Shown piece by piece: positions 26,995 through 35,640 of a DNA stretch of 64,000 bases. The stretch spans positions 62,001 to 126,000 of the forward strand of contig NZ_JBLZFX010000001.1 in NCBI RefSeq assembly GCF_050753345.1, in the 5' to 3' direction. Position numbers and translations under genes: made by a program. The notes beneath the pieces were generated by a model. That model was not told where the DNA came from. It saw nothing but the letters and a program-made list of their open reading frames with translations, and ran no database searches. The DNA comes from Alkalinema pantanalense (GTDB lineage Bacteria; Cyanobacteriota; Cyanobacteriia; Leptolyngbyales; Leptolyngbyaceae). Positions within the stretch are counted from its first letter, which is position 1, and the number at the start of each line of letters is the position of its first letter.

Positions 26995-28395
26995 ATGACT
27001 GTTGCTAGAACCGTTTGCCTAGGTTTTTTGACCGTAATCTTCATCGGAGCCTGTTTACTTGCTATGCCGTTTTCTTTGGCAGGCGGGTATCCAGAAGGTT
27101 GGCTCAAAGCATTTCACATCGGATTATTTACCTCCACGTCTGCCGTTTGTGTGACTGGATTGTCCGTAGTGGATGTGGGTAAATATTTCACCCTTTTTGG
27201 TCAAATCATTTTGGCCCTTCTTGCCCAAATCGGGGGCCTTGGCTATATGACTGCCACCACCGTTTTACTTTTACTGCTCCGTAAGCGGCTTGGGCTGAGG
27301 GATAAAATTGCAATCCAACAATCTTTGGATGTCACGGGATTATCAGGCTTGCCTGCATTGATTAAATCGATCATTGCAACAACCTTGGTTTTTGAGGTGG
27401 CGGGGACACTATTTATGCTGCCCACCTTTTCGGATCCGAGCCAGTTACCCCCCAATCCGGCAATGTGGCCAACCTTTATTCAGCAGGGAGGCTTGACTCC
27501 CCTCAAGTCGCTTTGGCTGGCCCTATTTCATAGTGTTAGTGCATTTAATAATGCGGGTTTCGGGCTGTTTGCTGATAACTTAATGGGCTATGTCCGTTCA
27601 GTTCCCATCAGTCTTGCAATTTCCGGTCTGATCATTTTCGGAGGGATTGGCTATCAGGTAATTATGGAAGCCTTCTTTTGGCTCCGCAATCGCACCAAAG
27701 GAGACTCTCGTAAAACCGTCTTTTCTCTCAACTTCAAAATTGCCCTCAGCACCACGATTTTTCTATTAGCGGTGGGTACAATCGCCTTCCTGCTCACTGA
27801 ACTGAATAATAGCCAGACGCTCGCATCTTTGACGATCGGGGAACAGTTACTCGCTGCTTGGTTTCAGTCCGTAACGCCTCGTACCGCTGGATTTAACACG
27901 ATCGACATTAGCAAAATGACCGCGACGGGCCTATTCATCACCATCATTTTGATGTTTATTGGAGCCAATCCGGGAGGCACTGGAGGCGGTATCAAGACGA
28001 CAACTTTCCGAGTGCTGGCGAGTTGTACCACTACCGTGTTAAAAGGCAAAGAAGAAGTTCTGTGTTTCCAACGTCAAATCCCGATCGCGCTTATCCTCAA
28101 AGCCGTCGCGGTAGCACTGGGTTCTGCCCTGACGGTCGCGCTCTCCACAACGCTACTGACCCTCACCGATCCGAAGCAGCCCTTTATGCATTTATTTTTT
28201 GAAGCAATGTCTGCATTTGGCACTGTGGGCCTATCAGCAGTGGGCACCGCTAACTTGACGATACTCGGTCAACTGATTCTCATTCCAACAATGTACATTG
28301 GCCGTGTCGGGATCTTGCTCCTGATGAGTGCAATTTTGGGAGATCCAAAACCGAGTTTTGTAAAATACCCAGAAGAAAATTTGTTGGTGGGATAG
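26995..28395 (+). CDS. ktrB: Potassium uptake channel subunit KtrB (TrkH/KtrB family)
   Basis: This 466-residue membrane protein is the ion-conducting subunit of a Ktr-type K+ (often Na+-dependent) uptake system. The four pore-loop repeats of the superfamily can be seen: TSTSAVCVTGLSVVD, HSVSAFNNAGFGLF, SVTPRTAGFNTID and EAMSAFGTVGLSAVG. The gating loop MFIGANPGGTGGGIKTTTF in the third unit is also present. No good ribosome binding site precedes the ATG. Its regulatory partner ktrA follows 200 bp downstream on the same strand. Confidence 0.96.
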   Translation: MTVARTVCLGFLTVIFIGACLLAMPFSLAGGYPEGWLKAFHIGLFTSTSAVCVTGLSVVDVGKYFTLFGQIILALLAQIGGLGYMTATTVLLLLLRKRLGLRDKIAIQQSLDVTGLSGLPALIKSIIATTLVFEVAGTLFMLPTFSDPSQLPPNPAMWPTFIQQGGLTPLKSLWLALFHSVSAFNNAGFGLFADNLMGYVRSVPISLAISGLIIFGGIGYQVIMEAFFWLRNRTKGDSRKTVFSLNFKIALSTTIFLLAVGTIAFLLTELNNSQTLASLTIGEQLLAAWFQSVTPRTAGFNTIDISKMTATGLFITIILMFIGANPGGTGGGIKTTTFRVLASCTTTVLKGKEEVLCFQRQIPIALILKAVAVALGSALTVALSTTLLTLTDPKQPFMHLFFEAMSAFGTVGLSAVGTANLTILGQLILIPTMYIGRVGILLLMSAILGDPKPSFVKYPEENLLVG

Positions 28396-28595
28396 TATTT
28401 ACCTGGGTTTTTGAACGAATTCCAGTGTTGGACAAATTCACTCAACGTTGAGGCTTACTTTTAATTTTGTACCTGCCCGATTCGTTACAAGTCTCTCCAC
28501 TGCCAGGTCTCTCCACGACCAAACGTAGCTAGATCAAGTTATCTCCCTGCTTTTGATTACTTCAACATTCATTCCTAATTTTTTGAGGCTAACCT

Positions 28596-29297
28596 GTGGA
28601 TCTCTCTTCCCTTGGATTTTTTAATACCCTTCGTTTCGATCGCAAAAACCGTCAATTTGCTGTCATTGGCCTCGGTCGCTTTGGCCGCGCTGTCTGCGGC
28701 ACACTACATAGTCAGGGTTATGATGTCCTGGCGATCGACTCCGATGAAGGCCGAGTGTCCCAAGCGTTGAACGATCGCATCGTCGCCCATGCCCGTGCCA
28801 TTGACTCAACCCAACCCAGCGCCCTTGCCGAAGCAGGGATTTTTGAGCAGGATACAGTCATTGTGGCCATTGGCAACTACGTCCAAGAAAGCATTATTAC
28901 AACCTTGAACGTCAAAGAGGGCGGTGTTCCCCATGTAGTCGCCAAGGCATCCTCAGAAATTCATGTGACCCTGTTGAAAAAAGTGGGTGCTGATCATGTG
29001 ATCTTTCCAGAACATGATGCTGGCTGCTCCCTAGCCCGATCGCTCACCAAACCCGGCATTTTGGAGCGGTTTGAGCTTGACCCAGACAGTAGCATTGTGG
29101 AAGTGATTACCCCCGAAGAATTCGATGGCAAGACGATCGCGGAGCTCCAATTGCGATCGCGCTATGGGGTCAATCTAGTGGCTTTCAGTAAAGATAAAAA
29201 GTTTGTTGTGAATCCTGATCCAACCACTCCCCTACGCAAGGGCACTGCGATCGTTGTGATTGGGGCAAATAAGGATATCGATCGCCTACCCATTTAA
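28596..29297 (+). CDS. ktrA: Potassium uptake regulatory subunit KtrA (RCK domains)
   Basis: This 233-residue cytoplasmic protein gates KtrB. It has an RCK_N Rossmann domain with FAVIGLGRFGRAV and a second acidic strand AIDSDEGRV, then an RCK_C domain (about 150-230: VEVITPEEFDGKTIAEL ... GTAIVVIGANKDIDRL). RCK_N binds ATP/ADP or NAD(H). In several bacteria the RCK_C domain of KtrA-type proteins binds c-di-AMP, which closes the system. Translation starts at a GTG with GAGG eight bases upstream. The stop codon lies in an AT-rich 15-bp near-duplication (29291-29320). Confidence 0.95.
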   Translation: MDLSSLGFFNTLRFDRKNRQFAVIGLGRFGRAVCGTLHSQGYDVLAIDSDEGRVSQALNDRIVAHARAIDSTQPSALAEAGIFEQDTVIVAIGNYVQESIITTLNVKEGGVPHVVAKASSEIHVTLLKKVGADHVIFPEHDAGCSLARSLTKPGILERFELDPDSSIVEVITPEEFDGKTIAELQLRSRYGVNLVAFSKDKKFVVNPDPTTPLRKGTAIVVIGANKDIDRLPI

Positions 29298-29317
29298 AAA
29301 ATTTTCATTTAAAAATT

Positions 29318-29352
29318 AATGGAGAAGAGGTTGATGAAACTTCTTCTCCATT
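29318..29352 (-). terminator. Convergent terminator between ktrA and glycosyltransferase gene
   Basis: AATGGAGAAGA (29318-29328) and TCTTCTCCATT (29342-29352) form a perfect 11-bp stem with a 13-nt loop. Read on the minus strand it is followed by AATTTTTAAATG, so it best fits the end of the glycosyltransferase transcript. It may also protect the ktrA 3' end. Confidence 0.75.
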
Positions 29353-29499
29353 ACACCTAAGGTGTTCGTGATGTGTATGTTGATTATTTCTGACTTTGTT
29401 AGATGACCGTATTAGATAACCGTTAGATATCCCGAAGCAATCATCTAGATTAGATCAATCGCCATAGAGGTGAATGGCCATTCAAACCCCCTCATCCAA

Positions 29500-31005
29500 T
29501 CAGCTCACCCGATCGGTTACTTTGCCAACGTAGGACAAAGATTGCATGGTTGCAGGCAATGCCTCTCGCAAACCACGTTTCGTAACAACCCATTCAGTAT
29601 TGCCAATTAGGTGATCATAGATTGCAATGATAGCAATCATATTTTTGAACACACAATAGATAGGAATGAACAGACAGTAGGTGACATAGGCCATAATCGA
29701 TTGCTCACTCGATCGGGCTCGAATGTGCCAAGCAGTCAAAGTCTGAAACGGGCCACTCATTAATGTCAGTATTGTGGTTGACCAGAAAAAGACATCAGAA
29801 ATGGGCGGAGTTTCAATCTCTGCCAACGAAAAACCCAACAGCAGTGGAAAAATCTGGAGGGCGACAAAATGGAAGGCCACACTGTAAATTAGCAACATGG
29901 TCCAGTAAGCCTTTTGCCAGCCGTCCAATTTACTCGATCGCAACAGGGGAATTTGATAGCGGAGCGCAACTTCTAACCAACCTTGGGCCCAGCGTTTGCG
30001 TTGAAACCAGAACGACCTTAAATCAACCGGAGCTAACTCGGTCGTAATAATGCGCGGATCGTGAACCATTTGATGGCCTCGGAGCAACGTCCGCAGGGTC
30101 GCATCAATGTCCTCAGTCATCATTTCCGGTTGAAACTTCGTGCGCCGCAACACGGAGGTTCGCCAATACCCGTTGGATCCGCAGAACATTCCCGTATCTA
30201 CGAGGAGCGACTTCGCGGGATGGCTCACCCCATACATACACTCAAATTCCACCGCAATCATCTGCGTCAGAAAATTCGTGCCATAGTTTCGGATCACATT
30301 GCGACCCTGAACCACAGAATATTCACCACTTTGCAGCCAACCCCAAGCCCGCTCTAAGCAATCAGCTTGAGGACGATGATCGGCATCCAAAATGCCTGTA
30401 ATTTCACCTTTGAGAGTTTTGATCACGGCATTTAAGTTTTCTGCCTTCGATCGACTACCTTCAACAGAAACCAGACGTAACTCTGGATACTGACTGGCGA
30501 GTAGTTCTAATTCATCCTCTACCGGCAATCGCATGGGCGTGTTGTACGCTAACACCAGTTCTAAGCCACCTGCTGGACGATGCAAGGTTGCCAGAATATA
30601 TTTCAAGGTGTCAAGAATAATGTGTTGCTCATTGGGCAGGTATGCAACAACAACCAAAGAACAGAGCGGCATATCGCACAGGTTGACATCCGCAGGCAAT
30701 ATTCCCTCTGGCCTTCGACGACGGAAACGCAAAATTTGTTGAATAATGCCCAATTTTGGCTTTTTCCTACGAAATTTCGAGGAATAGGCCGTCATGGTTG
30801 CGATCGCTTCACCAATCACGACCCCAGACGTCAACAAATACAACACTGGCATCACCCAATGCAGGGCTCGCAAGTTACCTTCGTTTTTCAAAATCCAATA
30901 GTACAAGACCGTTGGCAAACCAATCACTACCACATGGGTAAAGACGATTTTGTCAAGGACATCACCAAACAGTACAAACGGCTTTTGCAGCAGTCCCTTC
31001 CTCAT
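29500..31005 (-). CDS. Cellulose-synthase-like processive glycosyltransferase (GT2)
   Basis: This 501-residue inner-membrane enzyme has two N-terminal helices (about 20-72), a GT2 catalytic domain and three to four C-terminal helices. The processive GT2 signature is complete: DAD at 207-209, TED at 297-299 and QRKRW at 335-339. There is no PilZ domain. It probably polymerises and secretes a surface polysaccharide or adds sugars to a lipid carrier; the sugar is unknown. It is monocistronic here, with a long hairpin in its 5' leader (31046-31104). Confidence 0.88.
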   Translation of the reverse strand: MRKGLLQKPFVLFGDVLDKIVFTHVVVIGLPTVLYYWILKNEGNLRALHWVMPVLYLLTSGVVIGEAIATMTAYSSKFRRKKPKLGIIQQILRFRRRRPEGILPADVNLCDMPLCSLVVVAYLPNEQHIILDTLKYILATLHRPAGGLELVLAYNTPMRLPVEDELELLASQYPELRLVSVEGSRSKAENLNAVIKTLKGEITGILDADHRPQADCLERAWGWLQSGEYSVVQGRNVIRNYGTNFLTQMIAVEFECMYGVSHPAKSLLVDTGMFCGSNGYWRTSVLRRTKFQPEMMTEDIDATLRTLLRGHQMVHDPRIITTELAPVDLRSFWFQRKRWAQGWLEVALRYQIPLLRSSKLDGWQKAYWTMLLIYSVAFHFVALQIFPLLLGFSLAEIETPPISDVFFWSTTILTLMSGPFQTLTAWHIRARSSEQSIMAYVTYCLFIPIYCVFKNMIAIIAIYDHLIGNTEWVVTKRGLREALPATMQSLSYVGKVTDRVS

Positions 31006-31045
31006 AGTTTTATAAGCATCAAGGGTTCTTATAACGAGAAACCAT

Positions 31046-31104
31046 GCACAAGCAGCCTTGTCAAACCATAGCGAACGGAAACTTCAGTTGGTCAAGGCTT
31101 GTGC
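31046..31104 (-). promoter_or_regulatory. Leader hairpin of the glycosyltransferase gene
   Basis: GCACAAGC-AGC-CTTG (31046-31060) pairs with CAAGGCTTGTGC (31093-31104), a 12-bp stem with a 3-nt bulge and a 32-nt loop. It ends 41 bp before the start codon on the minus strand. It could be an attenuator or a regulatory leader; no known riboswitch class was recognised. Confidence 0.45.
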
Positions 31105-31338
31105 TTAACCAAATTTTCCGAGGAGATGGGCACGGCAGCTATCGGCCAAGAATCAAAACACTTAAATGCATCGATTAGTTTAAATCGATGGCCCAGAAAC
31201 TGTTTGACCAAGGCTCCCAAAAGCTTTGTGTAGCATACTCCATAACGCGATAGGTAGGATCACTCAGCCCAATAAAATCTCGGCAGCTTTCAGAGAAGCC
31301 AGACTTTCAGGCAGAATGAGGCTGTTTGTACAAGCTAA

Positions 31339-31371
31339 CGCTGTCGAGCGAAGACAGCGCGTGTGAGGAGG
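31339..31371 (-). ncRNA. Possible Yfr1-like small RNA segment
   Basis: On the minus strand CTCCTCACAC (31361-31370) matches 10 of the 11 bases of the ultraconserved ACTCCTCACAC core of the cyanobacterial small RNA Yfr1, with C instead of the first A. It is followed at once by the hairpin CGCTGTC-TTCGCTC-GACAGCG (31339-31359). In Yfr1 the core also precedes a 3' stem-loop. No strong U-run follows and no convincing promoter was found, so this is a weak candidate. Confidence 0.25.
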
Positions 31372-31524
31372 GAATGTGAGATGCAAAGGGTGACTTTTAC
31401 AAATCAGCCCTGATGATGCAAGAAACCAATTACTAAAACTACTAAAACAGTAACCAATAATTGGCAAGAAATATCTGTTATCAAGTAACCGATTTCGCAA
31501 AATTGTCCTCAATCGAGGTCAAAC

Positions 31525-33039
31525 ATGACTCAAACAGACGTTCTCGTAATTGGCAGTGGAATTGGGGGGTTGGTGGCAGCAGCCCTCTTAGCACGCTACG
31601 GCAAGCGTGTCTTAGTCTGCGAAAGCCATAGTACTCCCGGTGGAGCAGCCCATAGCTTTTCTCGACAGGGATTTCACTTTGATTCAGGGCCCTCATTCTA
31701 CTGTGGTTTAGGGGAGGGTGCCTCTCTCAATCCACTTCAGCAAGTACTGCAGATCTTGGGAGAAACCATTCCGACACTCTCCTATGATCCATTAGGGCAC
31801 TATCACTTTCCGGAAATGACCGTGCCAATCTATGGCAACTGGCATCGCTATCGATCGCAGATTGCTCAGATTACGCCCCAAGGAGCCCAAGAACTAGAGC
31901 AATTCACACAACAATTACTAAAACTCTATGACGGACTGCGGAATATTCAAACCCTAGCCCTGCGATCGGACTGGCAACTGCTACCCAGCTTGTTCACCCA
32001 ATATCCCCAGGGCTGCCTACAACTCCTACGTCGATTACCGCTACTCGGCTTATCCGCCGGCCAAATCTTGGATCAAACGGTGCAAGATCCCTGGGTACGG
32101 CGACTTGTTGATTTAGAATGTTTTCTGCTCTCGGGGCTAAAAGCCCACGGAACCGTTGCTCCAGAAATGGCGTTTATGTTTGGCGAACGGGGGCAGTGGC
32201 CGATCGATTATCCCGTGGGTGGTAGCCAAGCGATCGTTGATGCGTTGGTGCGCGGTTTGACCAAGCAGGGTGGGCAATTGCGCTTGAATGCCCATGTAGA
32301 GAACATTCTCGTTCAAAACCGCAAAGTGCAAGGGGTGCAACTACGCAGTGGGGAACGCATCCAGGCAGCCACGGTCATCTCCAATGCCACCCGTTGGGAT
32401 ACCTTTGATTATCTGTTACCGCCAGAGAGTCTACCCGATCGCCTGCGCCAGCCCTGTTTGCAAACCCCCACGATCGCCAGTTTTATGCATCTACACTTAG
32501 GCATTCGGGCCGACGGGCTCGACGATCTGACCGGTCACCATGTCGTCGTCCACGACGATCGCCAGGACATTACCGTTCCCGGCAATACCTGCATGATTTC
32601 CATCCCTTCCGTCTGGGATCCAACCCTTGCACCAACAGGACACCATGGGATCCATGCCTACACCTTGGAACCCTATCACGGTTGGCAGCGAGATCAGGAC
32701 TACGTGAGCCACAAACAACAAAAAGCTGCCCCCTTGTACAAAGCCTTGGAACGGGTAATTCCAGACATTCGATCGCGGGTCGTCCTTGAACTCATTGGAA
32801 CCCCACTAACCCACGCCCGCTATCTCCGCCGCTATCAGGGAACCTATGGCCCCGCGATCGCCGCTGGCATGGGTCAATTTCCCAGTTGTCATACTCCGAT
32901 CCAGGGGCTGTACTGTGTAGGAGACAGTACGATGCCCGGAATTGGTGTGCCTGCCGTTGCCGCTTCAGGGATCCTCTGCGCCAATACATTAGTCTCTCCC
33001 GCTCAAACCAGGGAAGTGATCCAACAACTGTCTGGCTAG
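31525..33039 (+). CDS. Carotenoid isomerase/desaturase-like FAD oxidoreductase
   Basis: This 504-residue flavoprotein belongs to the phytoene desaturase/CrtISO superfamily. The N-terminal FAD-binding DVLVIGSGIGGLVAAALLARYGKRVLV-type motif starts at residue 5 (GSGIGG), and the C-terminal flavin motif GLYCVGDSTMPGIGVPAV is typical. The segments GGAAHSFSRQGFHFDSGPS and YPVGGSQAIVDALVRGL agree with the CrtISO/CrtH-like branch rather than bacterial CrtI. The substrate is probably a carotenoid or related polyene but is not proven. GAGGT lies six bases before the ATG. The EamA gene follows 78 bp downstream on the same strand. Confidence 0.82.
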   Translation: MTQTDVLVIGSGIGGLVAAALLARYGKRVLVCESHSTPGGAAHSFSRQGFHFDSGPSFYCGLGEGASLNPLQQVLQILGETIPTLSYDPLGHYHFPEMTVPIYGNWHRYRSQIAQITPQGAQELEQFTQQLLKLYDGLRNIQTLALRSDWQLLPSLFTQYPQGCLQLLRRLPLLGLSAGQILDQTVQDPWVRRLVDLECFLLSGLKAHGTVAPEMAFMFGERGQWPIDYPVGGSQAIVDALVRGLTKQGGQLRLNAHVENILVQNRKVQGVQLRSGERIQAATVISNATRWDTFDYLLPPESLPDRLRQPCLQTPTIASFMHLHLGIRADGLDDLTGHHVVVHDDRQDITVPGNTCMISIPSVWDPTLAPTGHHGIHAYTLEPYHGWQRDQDYVSHKQQKAAPLYKALERVIPDIRSRVVLELIGTPLTHARYLRRYQGTYGPAIAAGMGQFPSCHTPIQGLYCVGDSTMPGIGVPAVAASGILCANTLVSPAQTREVIQQLSG

Positions 33040-33117
33040 ACTGACTGGTCTAGGTCTTGACTTCATCATCTACAAACACTGGACAATAGCGCTATTCGTT
33101 ACCTATTGTGCGCCGCG

Positions 33118-34020
33118 ATGGCAATTTTGCTGGAATTTCGAGGAGAACTTGCGGCTCTAGGGTCGGCGTTGATTTGGTCGATCGCCGCGATCGTCTATAC
33201 CAATTTAGGGCAGCAATTTTCTCCCCTCATCCTCAACTTCACCAAAGGCTGGCTGGCTCTGGGGATGCTTATCCTGACCCTGCTCCCGCAGATCGCCCTT
33301 GGCCACTCACTCCCCCTCCAAGCCATTACTTTATTGACCCTCAGTGGAGTGATGGGCATTGGCTTAGGTGACACTGCCTATTTTGCAGCCCTCAACCGCA
33401 TCGGCCCCCGACGTAGTTTACTGATTGCGAGCCTATCTCCGGGACTCACGGCACTACTATCCTGGCAGTTTTTGCAGGAAGCACTTTCCCTAAGAGCTTG
33501 GCTCGGTATTTTCCTCACCCTCAGTGGAGTCCTCTGGGTCACCCTAGATCGGAATCAGCCAGAGGACATACCCCATCTCCGTTATCGTCGTGGGATCGTC
33601 ATGGCCATTCTGTCAGCCCTTGGACAGGCAATTGGAGCCGTTCTCTCCCGTGCAGCATTGGTTAACAGCACCGTTGATCCCCTGTGGAGCACGTTGCTGC
33701 GTTTAGGGGGCGGCACGATCGTTTTATTAGGGTTGATTATCGCTCAGCAGCAGGCTAAGGACATCACTCAACCCCTCCATCCCAGACGGATCTTTGCAAC
33801 GATCGCGGTCACTGCTTTTTTCAGCACCTATGTAGGGATTTGGTTCCAACAAATTGCCTTCAAATACACGGCTGCCGGAATTGCGCAAGCACTCAATAGC
33901 ACCAGCCCCCTATTTATCCTGCCGTTGGCGCTAGCTTTGGGCGATCAGCTATCCCTGCGTGCCATCCTAGGGGCCATTACGGCCTGTAGTGGAGTCTGGC
34001 TCTTATTTCAAAACCGATAA
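33118..34020 (+). CDS. EamA/DMT-family transporter
   Basis: This 300-residue membrane protein has ten hydrophobic segments in two five-helix EamA repeats. The first repeat runs from GELAALGSALIWSIAA to LRAWLGIFLTLSGVLWV; the second from GIVMAILSALGQAIGAVLSR to LRAILGAITACSGVWLLF. The family exports small metabolites; the substrate cannot be predicted. The ATG at 33118 was chosen over an upstream TTG at 33106. It may be co-transcribed with the upstream oxidoreductase gene. Confidence 0.88.
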   Translation: MAILLEFRGELAALGSALIWSIAAIVYTNLGQQFSPLILNFTKGWLALGMLILTLLPQIALGHSLPLQAITLLTLSGVMGIGLGDTAYFAALNRIGPRRSLLIASLSPGLTALLSWQFLQEALSLRAWLGIFLTLSGVLWVTLDRNQPEDIPHLRYRRGIVMAILSALGQAIGAVLSRAALVNSTVDPLWSTLLRLGGGTIVLLGLIIAQQQAKDITQPLHPRRIFATIAVTAFFSTYVGIWFQQIAFKYTAAGIAQALNSTSPLFILPLALALGDQLSLRAILGAITACSGVWLLFQNR

Positions 34021-34547
34021 TAATTGCTGAGGAACACCACAAACGGGACAGCGCCCCATCTGAGAGTCATCGGAGGGTTAATTTACTTGCACAAAATACA
34101 AAAAATGGTAAATTCTATACAATAGGGAAGATGCATAAATTAAAAATTTACCCAAGGCTACGCCCTAACTCACTTAAACGAGGGATTACCTGACTAAAAT
34201 TTCGATCGAGGTTTGATTTTGGTCTAGTTAACGAAGTGGCACAGGGAAAATTATGAACCCTCCCAGAAAGTCTTAGGCTGAGATCGATTTCTTTTCCAGG
34301 TATACCACTCTGTGAATTTTCGGAAGCTACACAACCCATAGCGAGCAAAATTCCGTGTTCATCCTAGGTTGTAATGGCGATTTCTTCCAGACAATTAATG
34401 GCTAGGTAGGAAGTTGATCCATTGCATTAACTGAGGATAAAGATGGTTTCTTGCCAGGAAAACCTACATAGCAAACCCTAGTTTGCTTTAGTGAGGTTGC
34501 CTCTACCAATCAGTTGTCATCCATCCGCACTTCAGGAGACTGTATCC
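34021..34547. other. 527-bp intergenic region
   Basis: No gene is supported. A minus-strand stretch ending inside the EamA 3' end encodes a short peptide with CPVCG but has no usable start and follows a stop codon. A 66-codon minus frame at 34148-34348 lacks homology that I can recognise. The region upstream of 34548 should carry the promoter of the next gene. Confidence 0.45.
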
Positions 34548-34817
34548 ATGGAAATGTTGGCCTTTGCTATACTCACTTGCTACTTCCTGGTTATGCCAAT
34601 CCTATTTCTTAAATGGTTAGGCTTTTTTATGCAGGATAAGGATATGTCCAAGACTGATAGGAAGCTGTCTTGGGCTGTTCTAACCATCGCCACCTTACTT
34701 TGGCCCTTGACGCTGCCCCTTGCTTATTTAGAACTTCTCGATAAAGTGAAGCGCTATGAGCGACGAGCCAAGATGGTTGGTGTATCCTTAAAAACTTTAT
34801 CTGACCCAACCTTTTAA
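34548..34817 (+). CDS. Small two-helix membrane protein, unknown function
   Basis: This 89-residue protein has two predicted membrane helices (LAFAILTCYFLVMPILFLKW and WAVLTIATLLWPLTLPLAYL) separated by the charged loop MQDKDMSKTDRKL, and a basic helical tail (DKVKRYERRAK). AGGAG lies nine bases before the ATG and supports this start over an upstream one. I do not recognise a named family, though the composition looks like a real small membrane protein. Its last codons are tandemly duplicated past the stop. A terminator follows at 34883. Confidence 0.7.
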   Translation: MEMLAFAILTCYFLVMPILFLKWLGFFMQDKDMSKTDRKLSWAVLTIATLLWPLTLPLAYLELLDKVKRYERRAKMVGVSLKTLSDPTF

Positions 34818-34837
34818 TCTAACCCAACCTTATTAAT
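34801..34837. repeat. 18/19-bp tandem duplication across a stop codon
   Basis: CTGACCCAACCTTTTAAT (34801-34818) is followed by CTAACCCAACCTTATTAAT (34819-34837), identical except for one substitution and one inserted base. The TAA in the first copy is the stop codon of the small membrane protein. Confidence 0.85.
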
Positions 34838-34882
34838 TGGTCTGATTAATAAGCATAGGTTCAGTTTTCATACCAGGACTGA

Positions 34883-34924
34883 GAGCGTGTCCCAGCGAAA
34901 GGTGACACGCTCTTGTTTCGTTTT
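34883..34924 (+). terminator. Terminator of the small membrane protein gene
   Basis: GAGCGTGTC (34883-34891) and GACACGCTC (34904-34912) form a perfect 9-bp stem, with CC/GG able to extend it inward, followed by TTGTTTCGTTTT. It lies 65 bp past the stop codon. Confidence 0.82.
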
Positions 34925-35446
34925 ATGGTGAGAGATTGGCTTGTTTAATCTGTGTACATTTAGCCAGCAGCAATAGTTAGTAGGTAGAAATAACTAGCAA
35001 CATTTTCAATCCACTTCACGCCACAATCCACTTCACTCCGCAACAGGGACAAAGAAGTGCTAAACCCATCGTTTATGCGAACTTAAGTTATACTGATCAA
35101 CGATAGCTAAGTCTTATTCTCTGAGAGTGCAATTTATCTTTTGTTGTACAAGTAGCAGATTTTGAAATCTGGGCTGTCCTAAAGTGACAAGTACTGTTAG
35201 GTGTGCTGGGGAGTGTACGTCTTAAGTTGGGTAGTCATTACTGATGAGCAGTTGATGACTCTTAGTTGAAATAGATTGATCGAAATAGTTTGAGTTGGTA
35301 TTGATTTGACTTCTGGGTTGATTTGCGATCGAATTGATTTGACTCTCAGGAAATGTAGGTCGTTGTTGAATTTGTAGTAGAGATTGTCGAAACTAGCGAT
35401 TGAAGCTGGTTTGCTATGTGGGTAGTAGCCTAATTTGAGTCGAATT
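34925..35446. other. Intergenic stretch upstream of the c-di-AMP riboswitch
   Basis: This AT- and GT-rich stretch has no gene. It contains partial direct repeats of ATTGATTTGACT (near 35302 and 35333). It probably includes the promoter for the riboswitch-controlled stress protein gene. Confidence 0.45.
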
Positions 35447-35571
35447 CATGGTGGAGTCTCCATTGAAAACGACTGAGAACGGAGGAACCATCTATTCTTG
35501 GGGCTAATTCCAAGTTTCTTGGAAGAGACATCTTCCCGTCTTAGCCCGTCAGCTAACTCCGTCGGCCATGG
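35447..35571 (+). promoter_or_regulatory. Cyclic di-AMP riboswitch (ydaO/yuaA class)
   Basis: The conserved blocks of the ydaO/yuaA aptamer appear in order: ACGGAGGAACC (35479-35489), TTGGGGCTAATTCC (35498-35511), and the highly diagnostic CCCGTCAGCTAACTCCGTCG (35545-35564). Outer pairing P1 is formed by CATGG (35447-35451) with CCATG (35566-35570). This class binds the second messenger c-di-AMP and controls osmotic-stress and cell-wall genes. Downstream, ACCTCTC (35602-35608) can pair with the ribosome binding site GAGAGGT (35627-35633). GGGAGG (35570-35575), next to P1, can pair instead with CCTCTC (35603-35608). This suggests translational control; the direction of the switch is inference. 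Confidence 0.88.
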
Positions 35572-35640
35572 GAGGAGTACTCAGGACTCATCTTTCGACC
35601 CACCTCTCATTAGTTGGAATATTTCAGAGAGGTCTAAACT

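Larger units (their letters stand above)
31006..31524. other. 519-bp intergenic region with two structured elements
   Basis: This divergent gap between the glycosyltransferase and the carotenoid isomerase-like gene has no credible protein gene. An 82-codon minus frame lacks family features. It holds the hairpin at 31046-31104 and the Yfr1-like motif plus hairpin at 31339-31371. Confidence 0.5.

Noticed and set aside
31264..31512. 82-codon minus-strand frame in the 31-kb gap
   Set aside because: Low-complexity-free but featureless, no ribosome binding site and overlaps the structured element.
34148..34348. 66-codon minus-strand frame starting MLAMGCVASENS
   Set aside because: No recognised family, no clear ribosome binding site; could be real but cannot be supported.
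35200..35230. CTGGGGAGTGTACG resembling the yybP-ykoY manganese riboswitch core
   Set aside because: The core does not match GGGGAGTAGC and no paired arms or downstream transporter gene are present.
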